DNA of 64,000 nt from Bacteroidota bacterium (GTDB taxonomy: Bacteria; Bacteroidota; Bacteroidia; Bacteroidales; Dysgonomonadaceae): assembly GCA_023388315.1 (NCBI GenBank), contig JAEWGM010000036.1:1-64000 (forward strand). The letters run 5' to 3'. Shown in pieces: positions 51,060 to 60,359 of this stretch (position 1 is the stretch's first letter; every line of letters starts with the position of its first letter). The notes beneath the pieces were generated by a model, which worked only from the letters and a program-made list of their open reading frames with translations, did no database searches and was not told the DNA's origin. The position numbers and the translations under genes were made by a program.

Positions 51060-52700
51060 ATGGCAAAAAAACCATTTCATTACCAAGAACCTTTTCCGAT
51101 GTCGGAAGACAAAACCGAATACTACTTATTAACCAAAGAACATGTATCTACGGCTGAGTTTGAAGGAAAAGAAATACTGAAAGTTTCCCAAGAAGGTCTT
51201 ACGCTGATGGCACAAACTGCGTTTCGCGATGTGGAATTTCTGCTTCGTCCCGAACATCAGGAGCAGGTAGCAAAAATACTTACCGACCCCGATGCCAGCG
51301 ATAACGACAAGTACGTGGCGCTTACCTTTTTACGCAATTCCGAAATATCGGCGAAAGGCATTCTTCCTTTCTGTCAGGATACCGGAACGGCCATTATTAT
51401 GGGCAAAAAAGGCCAACAAGTGTGGACGGACGGAAACGATGAGGAAGCCCTCTCACGCGGTGTGTACAACACGTTTGTAAACGAAAATCTGCGCTATTCG
51501 CAAAACGCGCCGCTCAATATGTACGACGAGGTGAATACCGGCACAAACCTGCCGGCGCAAATAGATTTATATGCCGTGCAAGGCAACGAATACAACTTCC
51601 TTTGCGTAGCAAAAGGCGGCGGTTCGGCCAACAAAACTTATTTGTATCAAGAAACAAAAGCGTTGCTAACACCGGGAAAATTGGAAGAGTATTTAATTGA
51701 AAAAATGAAATCGCTGGGTACCGCTGCGTGTCCGCCTTATCACTTGGCGTTCGTTATCGGCGGCACATCTGCCGAAGCCAATTTAAAGACCGTTAAGATG
51801 GCATCCACAAAATACTACGACAACCTACCCACCCAAGGAAATGAATTCGGCCGAGCCTTCCGCGATATAGAAATGGAAGAAAAGCTGAAAAAAGCATCCG
51901 AAGAATTGGGATTGGGCGCGCAGTTCGGCGGGAAATATTTTGCTCACGATGTGCGTGTAATCCGCTTGCCGCGCCACGGCGCTTCGTGCCCTGTGGGAAT
52001 GGGTGTTTCGTGCTCAGCCGACCGCAATATCAAAACAAAAATCAACAAAGAAGGCATTTGGATTGAAAAACTGGAAGACAACCCAACGCGCTTAATTCCA
52101 GAATCGATGCGAGAAGCGGGTGAAGGTGGCGGCGTGAAAATCGATCTTAATCGCCCAATGCCCGAAATTTTAGCCGAACTCTCAAAATATCCGGTTTCTA
52201 CTCGTTTGTCTCTCAACGGAACCATTATTGTTGGGCGAGATATCGCGCACGCGAAACTGAAAGAACGCATCGATCGTGACGAAGGCCTTCCGCAATACAT
52301 TAAAGATCACCCCATTTACTACGCAGGCCCGGCAAAAACGCCCGAGGGTTACGCGTCGGGCTCAATGGGGCCGACCACCGCGGGGCGCATGGACTCATAC
52401 GTGGATTTGTTCCAGTCGCATGGCGGAAGTATGATTATGTTAGCTAAAGGGAACCGTAGCCAACAAGTAACGGATGCCTGTAAAAAGTACGGCGGATTTT
52501 ACTTGGGAAGTATTGGCGGCCCGGCGGCTGTGCTTGCACAAAACAGCATCAAGAGCTTAGAATGTGTGGAATATCCCGAGTTGGGAATGGAAGCCATTTG
52601 GAAAATTGAAGTGGAAGATTTCCCGGCATTCATTTTGGTGGACGATAAAGGAAACGACTTTTTTGAAGTGGTAACGCAACCCAATTGCTCTTACCATTAA
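51060..52700 (+). CDS. Fumarate hydratase, class I
   Basis: Class I (iron-sulfur) fumarase, 546 residues, converting malate and fumarate; sensitive to oxygen, in keeping with an anaerobe. The N-terminal part carries the FeS-ligand region FCQDTGTAIIMGKKG and the TGTNLPAQID stretch; other cysteines (YNFLCVAKGGG, AACPPYHLAF, GASCPVGMGV) supply the rest. The C-terminal swivelling domain has GTIIVGRDIAHAKLKERID and GPTTAGRMDSYV. A single gene with a terminator after it. Confidence 0.95.
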   Translation: MAKKPFHYQEPFPMSEDKTEYYLLTKEHVSTAEFEGKEILKVSQEGLTLMAQTAFRDVEFLLRPEHQEQVAKILTDPDASDNDKYVALTFLRNSEISAKGILPFCQDTGTAIIMGKKGQQVWTDGNDEEALSRGVYNTFVNENLRYSQNAPLNMYDEVNTGTNLPAQIDLYAVQGNEYNFLCVAKGGGSANKTYLYQETKALLTPGKLEEYLIEKMKSLGTAACPPYHLAFVIGGTSAEANLKTVKMASTKYYDNLPTQGNEFGRAFRDIEMEEKLKKASEELGLGAQFGGKYFAHDVRVIRLPRHGASCPVGMGVSCSADRNIKTKINKEGIWIEKLEDNPTRLIPESMREAGEGGGVKIDLNRPMPEILAELSKYPVSTRLSLNGTIIVGRDIAHAKLKERIDRDEGLPQYIKDHPIYYAGPAKTPEGYASGSMGPTTAGRMDSYVDLFQSHGGSMIMLAKGNRSQQVTDACKKYGGFYLGSIGGPAAVLAQNSIKSLECVEYPELGMEAIWKIEVEDFPAFILVDDKGNDFFEVVTQPNCSYH

Positions 52701-52720
52701 TAATAAAGGATAAAAACTGA

Positions 52721-52760
52721 AAAAACGTGGCGGGAAAAGATGTTTCCGTCGCGTTTTTTT
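52721..52760 (+). terminator. Terminator after the fumarase gene
   Basis: An imperfect hairpin (ACGTGGCGGGAAA with TTTCCGTCGCGT) followed by seven Ts (52754-52760), 20 bp after the stop. Confidence 0.65.
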
Positions 52761-52837
52761 GGTTTAAAGAATTGAAGCAGTTTATATTTTATGTGTTATG
52801 AAACTATGTAATAGAGGGTTGAGAAATTTTAGAAAAC

Positions 52838-53722
52838 TTACAAAAAGAAAACACTTGCGCCCGCAATACTAATCACTGCGCCAATCACTTGGCGGGCGGT
52901 AATTTTTTCTTTGAACATAATGGCCGACGGCACAATAATGAAAATCGGCACAAGTGCCATCAATGTGGCGGCAATGCCGGTATCGGTGTGTTGCACGGCA
53001 TATAGCGAGAGCGCCACGCCCACAAACGGGCCAAAAATAGTGCCGATGGTGATGGGCACCATGCTTTTTTTATCGGTGGAGGCTTTGAAAACCCGGTTCC
53101 ACCGTCTTGCAAAAGTGACCAGCAGCGCGAAGCACACAAACCCGAAAATCGCACGAATTTGCGTGGCAGCCACCGCGTCGTAATCACCCATTCCCTTTTT
53201 GCTGAGTACTAAGCCTACGGCCTGTCCCAAAGCGCCACCCAGCGCATACAAAAAACCTCTTAACGGAACATTCAGTTTCAACCCTTTCCCCGCTACGGCA
53301 AGCATAATGCCCGAAACACTCACCACAATGCCCAAAATACTTTTTACGGACAGCACTTCCGCTAAAAACAGCCATCCGATAACCGCCGTCATCATAGGCG
53401 CGAGGCTCATCACAAGTTGCGAGGTGCGCGAACCGATAATGGTATAGGATTTAAACAAAAACAAATCGCCCAAAAAGAATCCGATAATGCCCGAAATGCC
53501 CAACCAAAGCCAATTGTGCGGCGTGGCATCCATCGGGAAAAACATGCCGCGCGTGATGAGAGTGGTCAACCCCAGAAAAACGATTCCCAAAAATATGCGG
53601 ATAATATTCACGGAAAGCGATCCGACCCTGCGTCCCGCTTTCTCAAAAAAAATCGCGCTCAATGTCCAGCAAACCGCGGTGAGCAACGAGGCTATCTCGC
53701 CAATGTGTGATTGAAAAGGCAT
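52838..53722 (-). CDS. EamA/DMT family transporter
   Basis: A 294-residue drug/metabolite transporter with ten predicted helices in two EamA repeats (first about 5-140, second about 150-290). Visible are the start GEIASLLTAVCWTLSAIFFEKAG, GISGIIGFFLGDLFLFKS, and the second-repeat end PIFIIVPSAIMFKEKITARQ. DMT members export amino acids or other metabolites; the substrate is unknown. It lies 11 bp after the permease gene on the same strand. Confidence 0.9.
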   Translation of the reverse strand: MPFQSHIGEIASLLTAVCWTLSAIFFEKAGRRVGSLSVNIIRIFLGIVFLGLTTLITRGMFFPMDATPHNWLWLGISGIIGFFLGDLFLFKSYTIIGSRTSQLVMSLAPMMTAVIGWLFLAEVLSVKSILGIVVSVSGIMLAVAGKGLKLNVPLRGFLYALGGALGQAVGLVLSKKGMGDYDAVAATQIRAIFGFVCFALLVTFARRWNRVFKASTDKKSMVPITIGTIFGPFVGVALSLYAVQHTDTGIAATLMALVPIFIIVPSAIMFKEKITARQVIGAVISIAGASVFFL

Positions 53723-53733
53723 ATGGTTTATAA

Positions 53734-55902
53734 TCAGCTCAGTACGTCTTCAAATTCGATGTCTTGCGAGGCAAGGAAAAAGACTTTGTTTTTAATGGGT
53801 TGTGTGTTGTTTTTTAATTGCTGGTAATATTCAGCGTAATTATTATCGGGCGCTTTCAGCCCCATCATCACCATGGTGCTGTCTTTAGATTCTTCGTTAA
53901 TGATTTCCCAAAACTTTTTGCCGTGAGACACAATCACCTTGTGGCTAAATGAAACACGCATCGTATCGAGAATGTCTTGCAGAAACTCGCGAGTGCTTTC
54001 CACGGCTTCGTCAGAAGACACCACCATTTTCACGCACACGGTTATGTTTCGCCAATGCGGGCTGCTTTTAATTAAGTGTGCCATAATCATCATCAAACCA
54101 CCGTTGCCTTTGAGCCCGCCCCACCACAAATCGATTGTTTTTTCGTCCTCATAATCCAGTTTAAAATCGTTTTGCAGGATAATCACGTTTCTTTTGGATT
54201 CGTAAAAGTGCCTTATCATATCGCAATAGGGCTTCAGGTGTTCGTTTTCTTCCGTATCGCCAAGTAGAATTGTATTGGGCGTTACTGAGCCTAAACCATA
54301 GGAACTCACCAGTTGCACCGCTCCCGAAAACGGGTCTTTCGCCCGCGTAACCCTCACCAACGTTTTGATGTTTTTTTCAGTTAAGTAAGCCGCGATTTTC
54401 TCTTCATAATCGCTTACTCGCTGCAAGGAAACATTTGTTTCGGGCAAAATAGTAGCCACGGTAATCAATCCTTTTTCCTGCACTAAGCCATAAGCGAAAT
54501 CGATAAGGTGCCATCTTTTGGTAGGCGTTCCCGAGAAAACCAAAATATTGGGGCGCCAGCTTTTCGCGTCCATCTCCCTGGAACTGAGCATCAGTAAGGC
54601 ATAACGCGCAATTTGCATCAACACACCGTTTCTCACATCGCCGAACGTTGTTTTCAACCTTCTGCGGCGCAACCAAACGTAAATGCCAATGATGATAACC
54701 ATCGCGACAATGGTGGCAATTGAATTGATGAGAAACATCACCACCAGACAACCGATGGTTCCCAAAAACGAGAAAATCCAGTGAACTTTAAATTTGGGGC
54801 GAAAAGAGGGGCTATCCAGTAGGCCTTCGATACCGGCGGTGAGGTTTAAGGTGCCATAAGTGGTTAAGAAAAACATGGTCAGAATGGGCGCTATCATATT
54901 TAAATCGCCCACAATCACCAAAAACAAAGCGATAATGGAAGTGGCAATGGTAGCCGCGCGCGGGATTTGTTCCTTGCCGGAAGCTTTTGCCAAAAACGAA
55001 AATTTCTTCGGCAACACTTTGTCCACCGTTAATGCTTGCAAAACGCGGGGCGCGCCCAACAAACTTCCCACCGCACTGGACAACGTGGCGCCCCAAACGC
55101 CCAATAAAATGGCGCCGCCCCACAAGGCGATTTTTTGCATGATCATCGTATCGCTCACCAAGGTGGCTGCATCGGCCCTCAATGCCAGAAAAATAGGGAT
55201 GGTCATATAAATTAAATATCCTGTGCCCACGGCCATAAAAGTGCCTCGCGGAATGGCCTTGGCAGGGTTTTTCAAGTCGCCCGACATATTCACGCCCGCC
55301 ATAATGCCCGTTACAGCGGGAAAAAAGACGGCAAATACAATCCAAAAACTTTCCGATTCGGCAGCCGGAACGCCCCAAAGTTCAATGGAAGAGTTTTCTA
55401 TCGGCTTGCCAAAATAAAAAGAAATAAGCGATAAGGCAATCACTCCAAGAATAACAAACTGCGCTTTAACCGCCGCCTGCGTTGAAAAAAGGGAAAGCAA
55501 ACTCAACAAAACGGTGGTAACAATGCCCACCAACTTCATATTGAGAGACGGAAATATGCTGGCCATGCTTTCCGAAAACCCCAAAATGTATAACGCCACG
55601 GAAAATGCCTGCGCCAAAAACAACGGGATGCCTACCGCGCCACCCACTTCCAGGCCCAACGAGCGGCTTATCATGTAATACGCGCCACCGCCTTTCACCG
55701 GAGCGTTGGTGGCGATGGAAGCGATGGACAAAGCGGTGAGAAAAGTAATGGACGTAGATAAAGTAACAATAATGAGTGTCCCAACCAACCCCACGTTGCC
55801 TACCACCCAGCCGAAGCGCAAGTACATGATGACGCCTAAAATGGTCAAGATGGAGGGTGTAAAAACACCGCCAAATGTTCCTAAACGGCCGCCCGTTTGC
55901 AT
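53734..55902 (-). CDS. Cation-chloride cotransporter-like APC permease
   Basis: A 722-residue transporter with 12 helices (about 15-430) and a cytosolic C-terminal domain of about 290 residues, resembling the SLC12-type cation-chloride cotransporters of the APC superfamily. Family marks are TFGGVFTPSILTILGVIMYLR, GGGAYYMISRSLGLE, GIPLFLAQAFSVALYILGF, FPAVTGIMAGVNMSGDLKNP and KVLPKKFSFLAKASGKEQ. It may carry ions or amino acids. It ends 11 bp upstream of the EamA gene and probably shares its transcript. Confidence 0.83.
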   Translation of the reverse strand: MQTGGRLGTFGGVFTPSILTILGVIMYLRFGWVVGNVGLVGTLIIVTLSTSITFLTALSIASIATNAPVKGGGAYYMISRSLGLEVGGAVGIPLFLAQAFSVALYILGFSESMASIFPSLNMKLVGIVTTVLLSLLSLFSTQAAVKAQFVILGVIALSLISFYFGKPIENSSIELWGVPAAESESFWIVFAVFFPAVTGIMAGVNMSGDLKNPAKAIPRGTFMAVGTGYLIYMTIPIFLALRADAATLVSDTMIMQKIALWGGAILLGVWGATLSSAVGSLLGAPRVLQALTVDKVLPKKFSFLAKASGKEQIPRAATIATSIIALFLVIVGDLNMIAPILTMFFLTTYGTLNLTAGIEGLLDSPSFRPKFKVHWIFSFLGTIGCLVVMFLINSIATIVAMVIIIGIYVWLRRRRLKTTFGDVRNGVLMQIARYALLMLSSREMDAKSWRPNILVFSGTPTKRWHLIDFAYGLVQEKGLITVATILPETNVSLQRVSDYEEKIAAYLTEKNIKTLVRVTRAKDPFSGAVQLVSSYGLGSVTPNTILLGDTEENEHLKPYCDMIRHFYESKRNVIILQNDFKLDYEDEKTIDLWWGGLKGNGGLMMIMAHLIKSSPHWRNITVCVKMVVSSDEAVESTREFLQDILDTMRVSFSHKVIVSHGKKFWEIINEESKDSTMVMMGLKAPDNNYAEYYQQLKNNTQPIKNKVFFLASQDIEFEDVLS

Positions 55903-55978
55903 AGTTCTTTCCTACTGATTGAGTTAATTATCGGATTAAAAGACCGTAAAATTAAAGATAAAATATGTTTTTAGAAAA

Positions 55979-56755
55979 TTATTCCTGCCGAATTGCCTGA
56001 ATGAGTTTTTCTGCGGCCTTTTCTATAGATGGTTCACTGCCGAGCAACGTAACAAACTTACTGCCGATGATGGCGCCCGACGCGTTTTCGCAAGCAGCGT
56101 CAAACGTGGTTTTATTGGAAATTCCGAAGCCAATAAGGCGCGGATTTTTTAGATTCATGGCATTCACGCGCCTGAAATAGTGCAAATTTTCATCGCCGAA
56201 AGCCGTTTTGGCGCCCGTTACGGCTGCCGATGAAACCATATAAATGAATCCGCCGGTGTTTTGGTCGATAAACCGGATGCGCTCTTCGGATGTTTCGGGC
56301 GTGATAAGCATAGCCATATGCAAACCTTGGTTCTCGGCTACCGATTTGTACGACTCCATATATTCGTAGAAAGGCAAATCGGGAATGATGACGCCGTCAA
56401 TACCGCAGCGTTGCGCCTCCATGCAGAATTTCTCGAACCCGAATTGAAGAATGGGATTGAGATAAGTCATTAGCACCAACGGAATTTGCACCGAATCGCG
56501 TACCGATGATAATTGCTCGAAGAGCACGCGAAGGGTCATTCCGTTTTTCAGCGCTTGCGTTCCCGATGCTTGAATAACGGGGCCGTCGGCCATCGGATCG
56601 CTAAACGGCACGCCGATTTCTATTAATTCCACACCGTTTTTTTCCAATGCATGAATCACGGGAACGGTGTCATTCAAATTGGGATATCCGGCAGTAAAGT
56701 ATACCGATAAAATGTTTTTGTTTTTTTGTTGAAAAAGTTGGTCTATTCTGTTCAT
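55979..56755 (-). CDS. trpA: Tryptophan synthase alpha subunit
   Basis: TrpA (258 residues), which cleaves indole-3-glycerol phosphate and passes indole to TrpB. Catalytic acids are in ELIEIGVPFSDPMADGP (the Glu of the family) and GVIIPDLPFYEY (the Asp). The TIM-barrel layout and the GAIIGSKFV end segment are usual. Last gene of the trp operon, 13 bp after trpF. Confidence 0.96.
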   Translation of the reverse strand: MNRIDQLFQQKNKNILSVYFTAGYPNLNDTVPVIHALEKNGVELIEIGVPFSDPMADGPVIQASGTQALKNGMTLRVLFEQLSSVRDSVQIPLVLMTYLNPILQFGFEKFCMEAQRCGIDGVIIPDLPFYEYMESYKSVAENQGLHMAMLITPETSEERIRFIDQNTGGFIYMVSSAAVTGAKTAFGDENLHYFRRVNAMNLKNPRLIGFGISNKTTFDAACENASGAIIGSKFVTLLGSEPSIEKAAEKLIQAIRQE

Positions 56756-56768
56756 ATTTTTTTATGGG

Positions 56769-57383
56769 TTACGGGTTACGGGTTACGAGTTGAATAAACT
56801 CCTTCACGGCTTCCACATTTTTTAATCCGGGTTTTATTTCAAATTTACTGTTAATGTCAAGTCCAATGCATTGTGGATGAGAAAAATTTTGCACTTCTTC
56901 CACACCTTCAGGGGAAATGCCGCCACTAAGCAGAAATGGCGTTGTGCCTTGATAATCAGAAAGAATTTCCCAATTGAACTTCTTTCCCGAACCGCCGTAA
57001 GCGGCTGTTTTTGTGTCGAAAAGAAAATAATGGCACACAGTGTGGTAGTTTTTTACGAATTCCGAAGGAAAATAATTGTCGATACTGAAAGCTTTAATGA
57101 TTTTTAGTCCGGTTTTGCCCATTTCATCGCAAAAATCGGGAGATTCACTGCCGTGTAATTGTAGCAAATCCAAACCGAAACGCGATGCCGTTTCCAAAAT
57201 TTTTCTTTTTGTTTCGTTCACAAAAACACCCACTCGCTTAGCATCTTTGGGAAGATAAGCTGGCACTTCGCTTACAAAACGTGGTGATTGAGGATAGAAA
57301 ATAAATCCCATCCACTGAGTGCCTACCTTTTCCACGTCCAAAATATTTTGCGCTTCGCGCATTCCGCAAACTTTAACAATCAC
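56769..57383 (-). CDS. trpF: Phosphoribosylanthranilate isomerase
   Basis: TrpF (204 residues), an (beta/alpha)8 barrel that isomerises phosphoribosylanthranilate. Cys7 and the acidic partner are in MIVKVCGMREAQNI and LLSGGISPEGV...GLDINSKFE, at the usual places. 53 bp after trpC in the operon. Confidence 0.95.
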   Translation of the reverse strand: MIVKVCGMREAQNILDVEKVGTQWMGFIFYPQSPRFVSEVPAYLPKDAKRVGVFVNETKRKILETASRFGLDLLQLHGSESPDFCDEMGKTGLKIIKAFSIDNYFPSEFVKNYHTVCHYFLFDTKTAAYGGSGKKFNWEILSDYQGTTPFLLSGGISPEGVEEVQNFSHPQCIGLDINSKFEIKPGLKNVEAVKEFIQLVTRNP

Positions 57384-57436
57384 GGTAAATAACTATTGAA
57401 TAACTACTGAATAACAGTCAAATAACTACCGACTAA

Positions 57437-58222
57437 CTATCGGATCATCCTTACAAACTCCCCCAAACTCTCTCCCGGTTTCTCCGTTTTCATAAAGTTT
57501 TCTCCAATCAAAAAACCTTTATAACCGGCTCTTCGCAATTCTTTTACCGTTTCGGGATGAGAAATCCCGCTTTCCGATACTAAAACCGCTTCTTTCGGAA
57601 GAAGAGGAATCATATTGAATGATTTCTTCACATCGGTGACAAAGCTACCTAAATTTCGGTTGTTAATGCCAACGATGTTGTTCTCGGGTGAAATATAATC
57701 GATTTCACTTTCATCGTGGAGTTCCAGCAACACATCCAACTCTAAGCTGAGAGCTAATTCCGTGAAACGAAGGCTTTCATGTTTTGAGATAGCGGCGGCA
57801 ATCAACAAAATGGCATCGGCGCCGTGCGCTTTGGCTTCCAAAATTTGGTATTCGTCCACAATAAACTCCTTGCGCAGCAACGGAACCGATACTTTTTCGC
57901 GCGCCGCGCACAAATCTTTCATTGAGCCACCGAAAAAATCGGTATCGGTCAGCACCGAAATGGCAGCAGCGCCATTTTTCTCATATTCCGGCACCACTTC
58001 CGCCGCTATCGCGTGTTGGTTTATCCATCCTTTGGAGGGAGATTTCCGTTTAAACTCCGCGATAATACCCGTTTCCGATTGCAGTAGCGCTTCTTTTAAC
58101 GATCGCGGTTTTCGTGAGAGCTTTTCCATCGATTTTTCAAGCTCCTGAATGGAAACTTTCGTTTTTTGCGCTCCTACTTCAATTTTTTTATGTGCGATTA
58201 TTTCGCTTAAAACATCTTCCAT
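57437..58222 (-). CDS. trpC: Indole-3-glycerol phosphate synthase
   Basis: TrpC (261 residues from the ATG at 58222). The family signature EFKRKSPSKGWI (with the catalytic Lys/Glu) and VPLLRKEFIVDEYQI, ILLIAAAI, LLELHDESEI, IVGINNRNLGSF and SESGISHPETV are all present. It ring-closes CdRP to indole-3-glycerol phosphate. The frame is open to 58258, but the extra 12 residues look like intergenic sequence. Confidence 0.95.
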   Translation of the reverse strand: MEDVLSEIIAHKKIEVGAQKTKVSIQELEKSMEKLSRKPRSLKEALLQSETGIIAEFKRKSPSKGWINQHAIAAEVVPEYEKNGAAAISVLTDTDFFGGSMKDLCAAREKVSVPLLRKEFIVDEYQILEAKAHGADAILLIAAAISKHESLRFTELALSLELDVLLELHDESEIDYISPENNIVGINNRNLGSFVTDVKKSFNMIPLLPKEAVLVSESGISHPETVKELRRAGYKGFLIGENFMKTEKPGESLGEFVRMIR

Positions 58223-58294
58223 TTTAATTTTGAGTTTGCAGTTTTGAGTTCTGACCACCTAAGTGTGAGCTGAGTACACAAAACTAAGAGCAAA

Positions 58295-59290
58295 TTACTT
58301 ATTTATTTCAACAAATTTCTTCAAGGCGTTCAACGCTTTTTTTCCGTACAACGAATCACGCGCAATTTCCACACATTCTTCGATGTTTTTCTCGGATTCA
58401 ATAATTTGAATGGCAAACGCCGCGTTGGCCAGCACCACATTCATTTGCGCAGGAGTTGCTTCGCACCACATCACGTTGTTGAAAACAGAAACAACTTCTT
58501 CTACCGTGTTTCCTCCAAAAATTTCTTCAGGCTTTACTCGCTCAAAACCCAATTCTTCTGGCAAAAACAGTTGTTCGCCTTTGTTGGAAACGACTTTAAA
58601 TTGTCCTGTAAGCGAAATTTCGTCGTAACCGTCTAAGCTGTGAACGATGCCGAACCTCTTTTTGCTCGCCTGATAAATGTAGCTGTAGAGGCGACACATG
58701 GCCAAATCATATACGCCAAGAAGCTGATATTCTGGATTGGCCGGATTGATGAGCGGACCCAACACATTGAAAAAAGTGCGCACACCAAGGCTTTTGCGCA
58801 CCGATGCCACCGCTTTGAGTGCCGGGCTGAAAAAAGGCGCGTGAAGATAGGCGATATTAGACGCTTCGAGGCTTTTCCTCAATACATTCATATCGGTGGT
58901 GAACTTTACGCCTTGTCGTTCCATTGCGTTGCTCGACCCGCACACCGAGGTGGCGCCGTAGTTTCCGTGTTTTACAACGGGATAGCCCGCTCCCGCCACC
59001 ACAAAGCAGGCCGATGTGGAAATGTTGAACGTGTTTTTTCCATCGCCACCTGTGCCCACAATATCAATGGCCTTATATTCGCCCAAATCCACCGAAACGC
59101 GCATTTCAAGCAATGCTTCGCGAAAGCCGATCACCTCATCCACCGAAATGCTTCGCATTAAAAAGATGGTGATAATGGCGGAAACTTGCGTATCGGGCAC
59201 TTCGCCTTTCACAATGGCAATCAACAACTCGCGCGCTTCGTTTCGATTGAGATACTGGTAATCTAACAGTTTTGTGAGAATGTATTTCAT
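58295..59290 (-). CDS. trpD: Anthranilate phosphoribosyltransferase
   Basis: TrpD (331 residues) adds phosphoribose to anthranilate. The PRPP-binding loop GTGGDGKNTFNIST, the VVKHGNYGATSVCGSSN stretch, and FFSPALKAVASVRKSLGVRTFFNVLGPL match the family. Its first 19 codons occur a second time, as a fragment, at 60268-60324 between trpE and trpG. The gap to trpG (about 170 bp) carries intergenic repeats. Confidence 0.95.
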   Translation of the reverse strand: MKYILTKLLDYQYLNRNEARELLIAIVKGEVPDTQVSAIITIFLMRSISVDEVIGFREALLEMRVSVDLGEYKAIDIVGTGGDGKNTFNISTSACFVVAGAGYPVVKHGNYGATSVCGSSNAMERQGVKFTTDMNVLRKSLEASNIAYLHAPFFSPALKAVASVRKSLGVRTFFNVLGPLINPANPEYQLLGVYDLAMCRLYSYIYQASKKRFGIVHSLDGYDEISLTGQFKVVSNKGEQLFLPEELGFERVKPEEIFGGNTVEEVVSVFNNVMWCEATPAQMNVVLANAAFAIQIIESEKNIEECVEIARDSLYGKKALNALKKFVEINK

Positions 59291-59327
59291 ATTTTAAGAT
59301 GTTGTTTTAATTTGTCATTCTGTTTTC

Positions 59328-59417
59328 CTCATTCTGCCCCTCGTTTGCAACGAGGGGCTTTTTGTTTCACGTCTAAAACGTGTTATCATTTCCCCCCTCG
59401 CTAAAATCGAGGGGGAG
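59328..59417. repeat. Trp-operon intergenic hairpin repeat, copy 1
   Basis: Three hairpins in a row: CCCCTCG/CGAGGGG, then CACGT/ACGTG, then CCCCTCG/CGAGGGG, separated by short T-rich linkers and preceded by CTCATTCTG. It lies just upstream of trpD. The first hairpin is followed by TTTTTG on the plus strand. Confidence 0.7.
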
Positions 59418-59451
59418 AGAGATTTTGTCATCATTATAAGGTACTACAAAT

Positions 59452-59512
59452 GGCTTTCTGTTTCACGTCTCAGACGTGTTACCATCTTCCCCTCGCTGAA
59501 ATCGAGAGGAAG
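59452..59512. repeat. Intergenic hairpin repeat, copy 2 (partial), inside the trpG end
   Basis: Lacks the first hairpin; it has the CACGTCT...AGACGTG hairpin and the CCCTCG...CGAGAGG hairpin. It overlaps the last codons and stop of trpG. Confidence 0.7.
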
Positions 59513-60071
59513 TCAGAAAGTTTTTGATGATTTTCTCGCCCAGCGGTGTAAGCACCGATTCCGGATGAAATTGCACCCCATGAACATCCAATATTTTATG
59601 TTTGAGCGCCATTATGTTTCCGGAAGCATCCACTGCGGTAATCTCCAAATCGGAAGGAAAACTCTCCGTTGAGACAATCCACGAATGGTATCGCCCCGCT
59701 TCCATTTCTGGAGGAATTTCGTTGAAAATGTAATCGTTACCAATAATTTCTATGGTAGTTTGCACGCCGTGATGCACCATAGCCGTATTTTCCAGCTTCG
59801 CGCCAAAAGCCAAGCCAATAGCCTGATGCCCCAAACAAACGCCCAATATGCTTTTGCGGTCAGCAAACCGATGAATCAATGGAAGCAAATCGCCCGCCTC
59901 TTCCGGAATTCCGGGACCGGGCGAAAGAATTATTTTGTCGTATTTCTCCACCTCATCCAACTTCATTTTATCGTTTCGTACAACATCAACGTCATTATAA
60001 CCAATGGCTTTAATCAAGTGCCGCAGGTTATACGTGAAGGAGTCGTAATTATCGAATATCAGAATTTTCAT
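59463..60071 (-). CDS. trpG: Anthranilate synthase glutamine amidotransferase subunit
   Basis: TrpG (202 residues), the glutaminase half of anthranilate synthase. The catalytic triad is in GVCLGHQAIG (Cys) and VQFHPESVLTPLG (His, Glu). The body ends at KIIKNFLT; the final 15 residues (SSRFQRGEDGNTSET) are encoded by the intergenic repeat copy 2, so the stop seems to have been moved by the repeat. Related TrpG proteins are about 187-195 residues. Confidence 0.95.
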   Translation of the reverse strand: MKILIFDNYDSFTYNLRHLIKAIGYNDVDVVRNDKMKLDEVEKYDKIILSPGPGIPEEAGDLLPLIHRFADRKSILGVCLGHQAIGLAFGAKLENTAMVHHGVQTTIEIIGNDYIFNEIPPEMEAGRYHSWIVSTESFPSDLEITAVDASGNIMALKHKILDVHGVQFHPESVLTPLGEKIIKNFLTSSRFQRGEDGNTSET

Positions 60072-60095
60072 TTGTTTTTAGGAATTATGTAAGTT

Positions 60096-60162
60096 CTCAT
60101 TCAGCTGCCCCTCGTTTGCAACGAGGGCTCTTTGTTTCACGTCTCAGACGTGTTGTTATTTC
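60096..60162. repeat. Intergenic hairpin repeat, copy 3 (partial)
   Basis: The first two hairpins only (CCCCTCG/CGAGGGC-type and CACGTCT/AGACGTG), preceded by CTCATTCAG. Confidence 0.65.
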
Positions 60163-60163
60163 C

Positions 60164-60259
60164 CTCATTCTGCCCTTCATTTGTAACGAGGGATTTTTTG
60201 TTTCACGTCTCACGTCTCAGACGTGTTACCATTTCCCCCTCGCTGAAATCGAGGGGGAG
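60164..60259. repeat. Intergenic hairpin repeat, copy 4
   Basis: Full copy, with an extra CACGTCT unit duplicated in the middle hairpin, ending in CCCCCTCG...CGAGGGGG. The last two hairpins precede the duplicated trpD start. Confidence 0.68.
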
Positions 60260-60267
60260 TGAGAGCT

Positions 60268-60324
60268 CGCTTCGTTTCGATTGAGGTACTGGTAATCTAA
60301 CAGTTTCGTGATAATGTATTTCAT
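60268..60324 (-). pseudogene. Duplicated 5' fragment of trpD
   Basis: Reading on the minus strand from the ATG at 60324 gives MKYIITKLLDYQYLNRNEA, which equals the TrpD start except for one residue (I for L at position 5); then the frame runs into the repeat and stops at 60226. The DNA match (60268-60448 with 59234-59417) extends into the upstream region and the repeat unit. It is a fragment created by a local duplication and cannot encode a full enzyme. Confidence 0.8.
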
Positions 60325-60359
60325 ATTTCAAGATGTTATTTTAATTTGTCATTTTGTTC

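Noticed and set aside
54812..55378. 188-residue minus-strand ORF inside the permease gene
   Set aside because: It is an alternate frame of the permease, low in hydrophobic segments and without recognisable motifs.
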